From Brenneria corticis (GTDB taxonomy: Bacteria > Pseudomonadota > Gammaproteobacteria > Enterobacterales > Enterobacteriaceae), in the NCBI RefSeq assembly GCF_003115855.1, contig NZ_KZ819075.1, forward strand, positions 186,001-250,000: a DNA stretch of 64,000 nt, in the 5' to 3' direction. How positions within the stretch are numbered: the first letter of the stretch is position 1; every line of letters begins with the position of its first letter. The position numbers and the translations under genes are program-made. The notes beneath the pieces were generated by a model. It searched no databases. It saw nothing but the letters and a program-made list of their open reading frames with translations, and was not told the DNA's origin. Positions 61,517 through 64,000 of the stretch are shown here, in pieces.

Positions 61517-62938
61517 ATGGCCAGCATCAGTTTTACCGGCTCTACCAGCGGCTTAAGCGATATCCTGTCTCAATTGACGACCAATGAACAGACGCGCCTT
61601 ACCCCAATTAAAACCCAGCAAACGCTGTACGAAAATCGTAGTAAAGGTTTCGATACGCTGAAAACGGCGTTAACCAAACTGGAGTCCGCCAACGAAGCGC
61701 TGGCCAAAGCCAACTCAATCAATAAAACGACGGTCAGCAGCACCAATAGTGCTTTTACGGCTACCACAACCAGCAGCGCGTCTTCCGGCTCTTACAACGT
61801 TGAAGTCAAGAATCTTGCCACCGCACATTCCTTGCTTTCGTCTGAATTCACTAGCAGCACCGATAAGCTGGGAGAAACCTCAGGTGGAACCCGGACGCTG
61901 ACCATCAGTCAGCCGGGACGTGAAGAACCGCTGGAAATTACGCTTACCGACAGCCAGACCTCGCTGGAGGGTATCCGTGACGCAATTAACAAGGCTGATA
62001 GTGGGATTGGCGCCAGTATTATCAAAGCGGATGATGACAGCTATTATCTGGCCATCACGGCGAAAGAGACCGGCACTGACGCCAAAATAAGCGTCAGCGT
62101 CACCGGTGATGACACGCTGAACAGCAAGCTCAACTACTCCGCAGACAGCAATAGTGGCGCCCTGACGCAACAAACCGCCGCGCAAAATGCCGAAGTCGTT
62201 ATTAACAGCATTACCGTAACACGTCAGAGCAACACCATCACCGATGCCATCGACGGCGTATCGCTGACGCTAAAAGCGCAAACCACCTCTGGCTCGCCGG
62301 AAACGCTTGATGTCGCCAACGATACAGAGCCAATGCAGAAGGCCATTCAGGAATGGGTGGATGCCTACAACGCGCTACAAACCACGATCGGCACCTTAAC
62401 AAAATACACCACCGTTGACTCCGGCGCCGATGAGCAAGACTCAAGTAATGGCGTGTTGCTTGGCAATAGTACGTTACGTAATATACAGAACAAGCTGAAA
62501 ACACAGATCTCCAATGCCCAAAGCGGAATGGACATCAGCACCCTGAATGAACTCGGGGTTAAGCAAAATGCCACTACCGGGGTGCTGGAAGTCGACACGG
62601 AAAAACTGCAAACAGCGCTGAAAGAAAAATCCGGCAGTGTGACGGAGTTCTTTATCGGCGACGGGAAAACTACAGGTTTTGCCACCCAGGTTAATACTTA
62701 TCTGGATAATATCTTGGATTCTAAAGATGGTGCTATCCAGGCTGCAAAAGACGGGATTGCCTCCACGCTAAAAACATTACAGAAGCAGTATGACAATACG
62801 CAAGTCAGCATCGAGGCCACCATCGCTCGATATAAAGCGCAGTTCACTCAGTTAGATACGCTGATTTCACAGATGAACAGCACCAGCGATTATCTGACAA
62901 CGCAACTCGCCGCATTAAGCAATACCAGCAGCAGCTAA
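61517..62938 (+). CDS. fliD: Flagellar hook-associated protein 2 FliD (filament cap)
   Basis: The 473-residue cap protein begins MASISFTGSTSGLSDILSQL, with N-terminal D0 helix QLTTNEQTRLTPIKTQQTLYENR and an FliD N-domain. The C-terminal helices (ASTLKTLQKQYDNTQVSIEATIARY, QFTQLDTLISQMNSTSDYL) and length fit FliD. It forms the pentameric cap that promotes flagellin folding at the tip. AAGGAAG lies before the ATG. First of fliDST. Confidence 0.95.
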   Translation: MASISFTGSTSGLSDILSQLTTNEQTRLTPIKTQQTLYENRSKGFDTLKTALTKLESANEALAKANSINKTTVSSTNSAFTATTTSSASSGSYNVEVKNLATAHSLLSSEFTSSTDKLGETSGGTRTLTISQPGREEPLEITLTDSQTSLEGIRDAINKADSGIGASIIKADDDSYYLAITAKETGTDAKISVSVTGDDTLNSKLNYSADSNSGALTQQTAAQNAEVVINSITVTRQSNTITDAIDGVSLTLKAQTTSGSPETLDVANDTEPMQKAIQEWVDAYNALQTTIGTLTKYTTVDSGADEQDSSNGVLLGNSTLRNIQNKLKTQISNAQSGMDISTLNELGVKQNATTGVLEVDTEKLQTALKEKSGSVTEFFIGDGKTTGFATQVNTYLDNILDSKDGAIQAAKDGIASTLKTLQKQYDNTQVSIEATIARYKAQFTQLDTLISQMNSTSDYLTTQLAALSNTSSS

Positions 62939-62950
62939 GAAGGAGCCTTG

Positions 62951-63358
62951 ATGTACACTAGAAACGGCAGTCAGGCCTATGCGCGCGTGGGCCTGGAAAG
63001 TGGCGTAATGAGCGCAAGCCCTCATCAATTGATTGTAATGTTATTTGACGGGGCGAAAAGCGCGATGGTCAGGGCACGCATTTTGATGCAACAAGGCGAC
63101 ATAGCCAATAAGGGTATTGCCTTGTCTAAAGCAATCGACATTATCACTAATGGACTTAAAGCCGGTCTGGACGTAGAGAAAGGCGGTGAGTTGGCGGAAA
63201 ACCTGTCGGCGTTATATGACTATATGGCGCAACGGTTGATGATCGCCAATCTGCATAACGACGTAAAAGTCATTGAGGAAGTGGAAGCTTTGCTGGAAAA
63301 CATTGCCGATGCCTGGCGTCAGATTGGTCCAAACTATCAACCGGCGCAGGAAGCATAA
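62951..63358 (+). CDS. fliS: Flagellin export chaperone FliS
   Basis: This 135-residue chaperone begins MYTRNGSQAYARVGLESGV and has the helical bundle with SPHQLIVMLFDGAKSAMVRA and ALYDYMAQRLMIANLHNDV. It binds the flagellin C-terminus before export. GGAG lies five nt before this ATG; the TTG three nt upstream is not needed. One nt separates its stop from fliT. Confidence 0.94.
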   Translation: MYTRNGSQAYARVGLESGVMSASPHQLIVMLFDGAKSAMVRARILMQQGDIANKGIALSKAIDIITNGLKAGLDVEKGGELAENLSALYDYMAQRLMIANLHNDVKVIEEVEALLENIADAWRQIGPNYQPAQEA

Positions 63359-63359
63359 A

Positions 63360-63734
63360 ATGGATAATCTCCGCCAGCTTCTTAAAGATTATAAGCAACT
63401 GCAATCCCTCAGCAGAAAGATCCTTGGTCTAGCCTCAGGCGGCCAGTGGGACGAGTTGGTTGAGCAAGAGATTATTTATATCCAATCCGTCGAGAAATTG
63501 AGCGCAACGCCCATACCGACCAATTTAGACAGCGTTATACAGTTGCATTTTCGGCGGATTTTGCAGGAAATTCTTGAAAATGAAGCGCAGATAAAACAAC
63601 TGTTGCAAAACAGAATGAATGAGTTGAGTTCACTGATGGACACGTCGCGTAAACAACATGCCGTCAATACCGCCTACGCAGAATTTGCCGGACATAAACT
63701 ATTACCTGGCGAACCAACCAAGATCGTAAAGTAA
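63360..63734 (+). CDS. fliT: Flagellar export chaperone FliT
   Basis: The 124-residue helical chaperone starts MDNLRQLLKDYKQLQSLSRK. FliT binds FliD for export and inhibits FlhDC. The start at 63360 lies one nt after the fliS stop; a longer frame that runs inside fliS is rejected. Short length and helical pattern fit FliT of enterobacteria. Confidence 0.9.
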   Translation: MDNLRQLLKDYKQLQSLSRKILGLASGGQWDELVEQEIIYIQSVEKLSATPIPTNLDSVIQLHFRRILQEILENEAQIKQLLQNRMNELSSLMDTSRKQHAVNTAYAEFAGHKLLPGEPTKIVK

Positions 63735-63757
63735 GCTCTATATGAGCTCAATTCATC

Positions 63758-63780
63758 ATGCCTGCGCCGACAGGCATTTC
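63758..63780 (+). terminator. Hairpin after fliT
   Basis: ATGCCTG, CGCCGA, CAGGCAT and three T. A weak intrinsic terminator between fliT and the converging fliE. Confidence 0.6.
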
Positions 63781-63838
63781 ATGACAATCGAAAGGCTAAT
63801 TTGTTGATCGATTTCTACTGCGGGAAATAACGGCGGAA

Positions 63839-64000
63839 TCACACCGTCATATTCATCACTTCCTGATAGGCGGATACCAGCTTATTGCGTACCTGAATCC
63901 CCATTTGCATGGATATTGAGGATTTCTGCAAATCAACCATCACATCGTTCAATGCCACGCCGGGCTTACCCAGGGTAAAATTCTGCGCCTGAGTGCGGGA
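63839..64000 (-). CDS. fliE: Flagellar hook-basal body protein FliE, C-terminal part (runs off the edge)
   Basis: The last 53 residues of FliE are encoded: SMQMGIQVRNKLVSAYQEVMNM precedes the stop (TGA, 63839-63841 on the minus strand). FliE joins the MS ring and proximal rod. Upstream segment LGKPGVALNDVMVDLQKSS matches FliE. The gene continues beyond position 64000. Confidence 0.95.
   Translation of the reverse strand, partial: SRTQAQNFTLGKPGVALNDVMVDLQKSSISMQMGIQVRNKLVSAYQEVMNMTV

Overview
The window is chromosomal DNA from a plant-associated enterobacterium. Gene order and protein sequences fit the family Pectobacteriaceae (Brenneria, Dickeya, Pectobacterium, Lonsdalea). The core follows the Escherichia coli 'yei-yej' segment closely (frmA-like dehydrogenase, yeiG, folE, yeiB, cirA, lysP, yeiE, nfo, fruBKA, setB, yeiW, yeiP/efpL, yeiR, lpxT, mepS, yejABEF, yejG, rsuA, radD, rplY) and then runs into a flagellar locus (fliZ, fliA, two flagellins, fliDST, fliE). 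The genus cannot be fixed by eye.

Layout. Positions 1-12.6 kb: end of an unknown gene, yeiB and folE, a chemoreceptor with a sigma-28 promoter, formaldehyde detoxification genes frmA and yeiG, a small KTSC-domain gene, hcxA (ybdH), a two-gene sugar-type ABC importer without a binding protein, and a 2-hydroxyacid dehydrogenase whose 5' coding region holds a 16-bp perfect inverted repeat. 12.6-18 kb: cirA (iron, Fur), lysP, yeiE. 18-25.5 kb: an insertion relative to E. coli, a 2-ketogluconate catabolic operon (kguE-kguK-kguT-kguD-edd) with a PtxS-like LacI regulator and a matching palindromic operator upstream of kguE. 25.5-45.7 kb: housekeeping genes in the E. coli order, with two Cra sites before fruB and several clear terminators.

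45.8-64 kb: phoH, fliZ and fliA, then an accessory zone with ERIC elements, a ccdAB toxin-antitoxin pair, decayed Rpn-family nuclease genes with a 9-bp microsatellite, and two orphan genes. After it comes a cassette between two different flagellin genes. The cassette holds a UDP-glucose dehydrogenase, a hexapeptide acyltransferase and a giant protein. The giant protein joins TPR repeats, a SPINDLY/OGT-type glycosyltransferase, a degenerate FkbM-like methyltransferase domain and a canonical FkbM domain. Both flagellin genes and fliD have textbook sigma-28 promoters. The cassette is most simply read as a flagellin O-glycosylation system that adds and methylates sugars on Ser/Thr of the flagellins; the fused and duplicated architecture is the most novel item in the window.

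No rRNA, tRNA, CRISPR array or intact insertion sequence was recognised.
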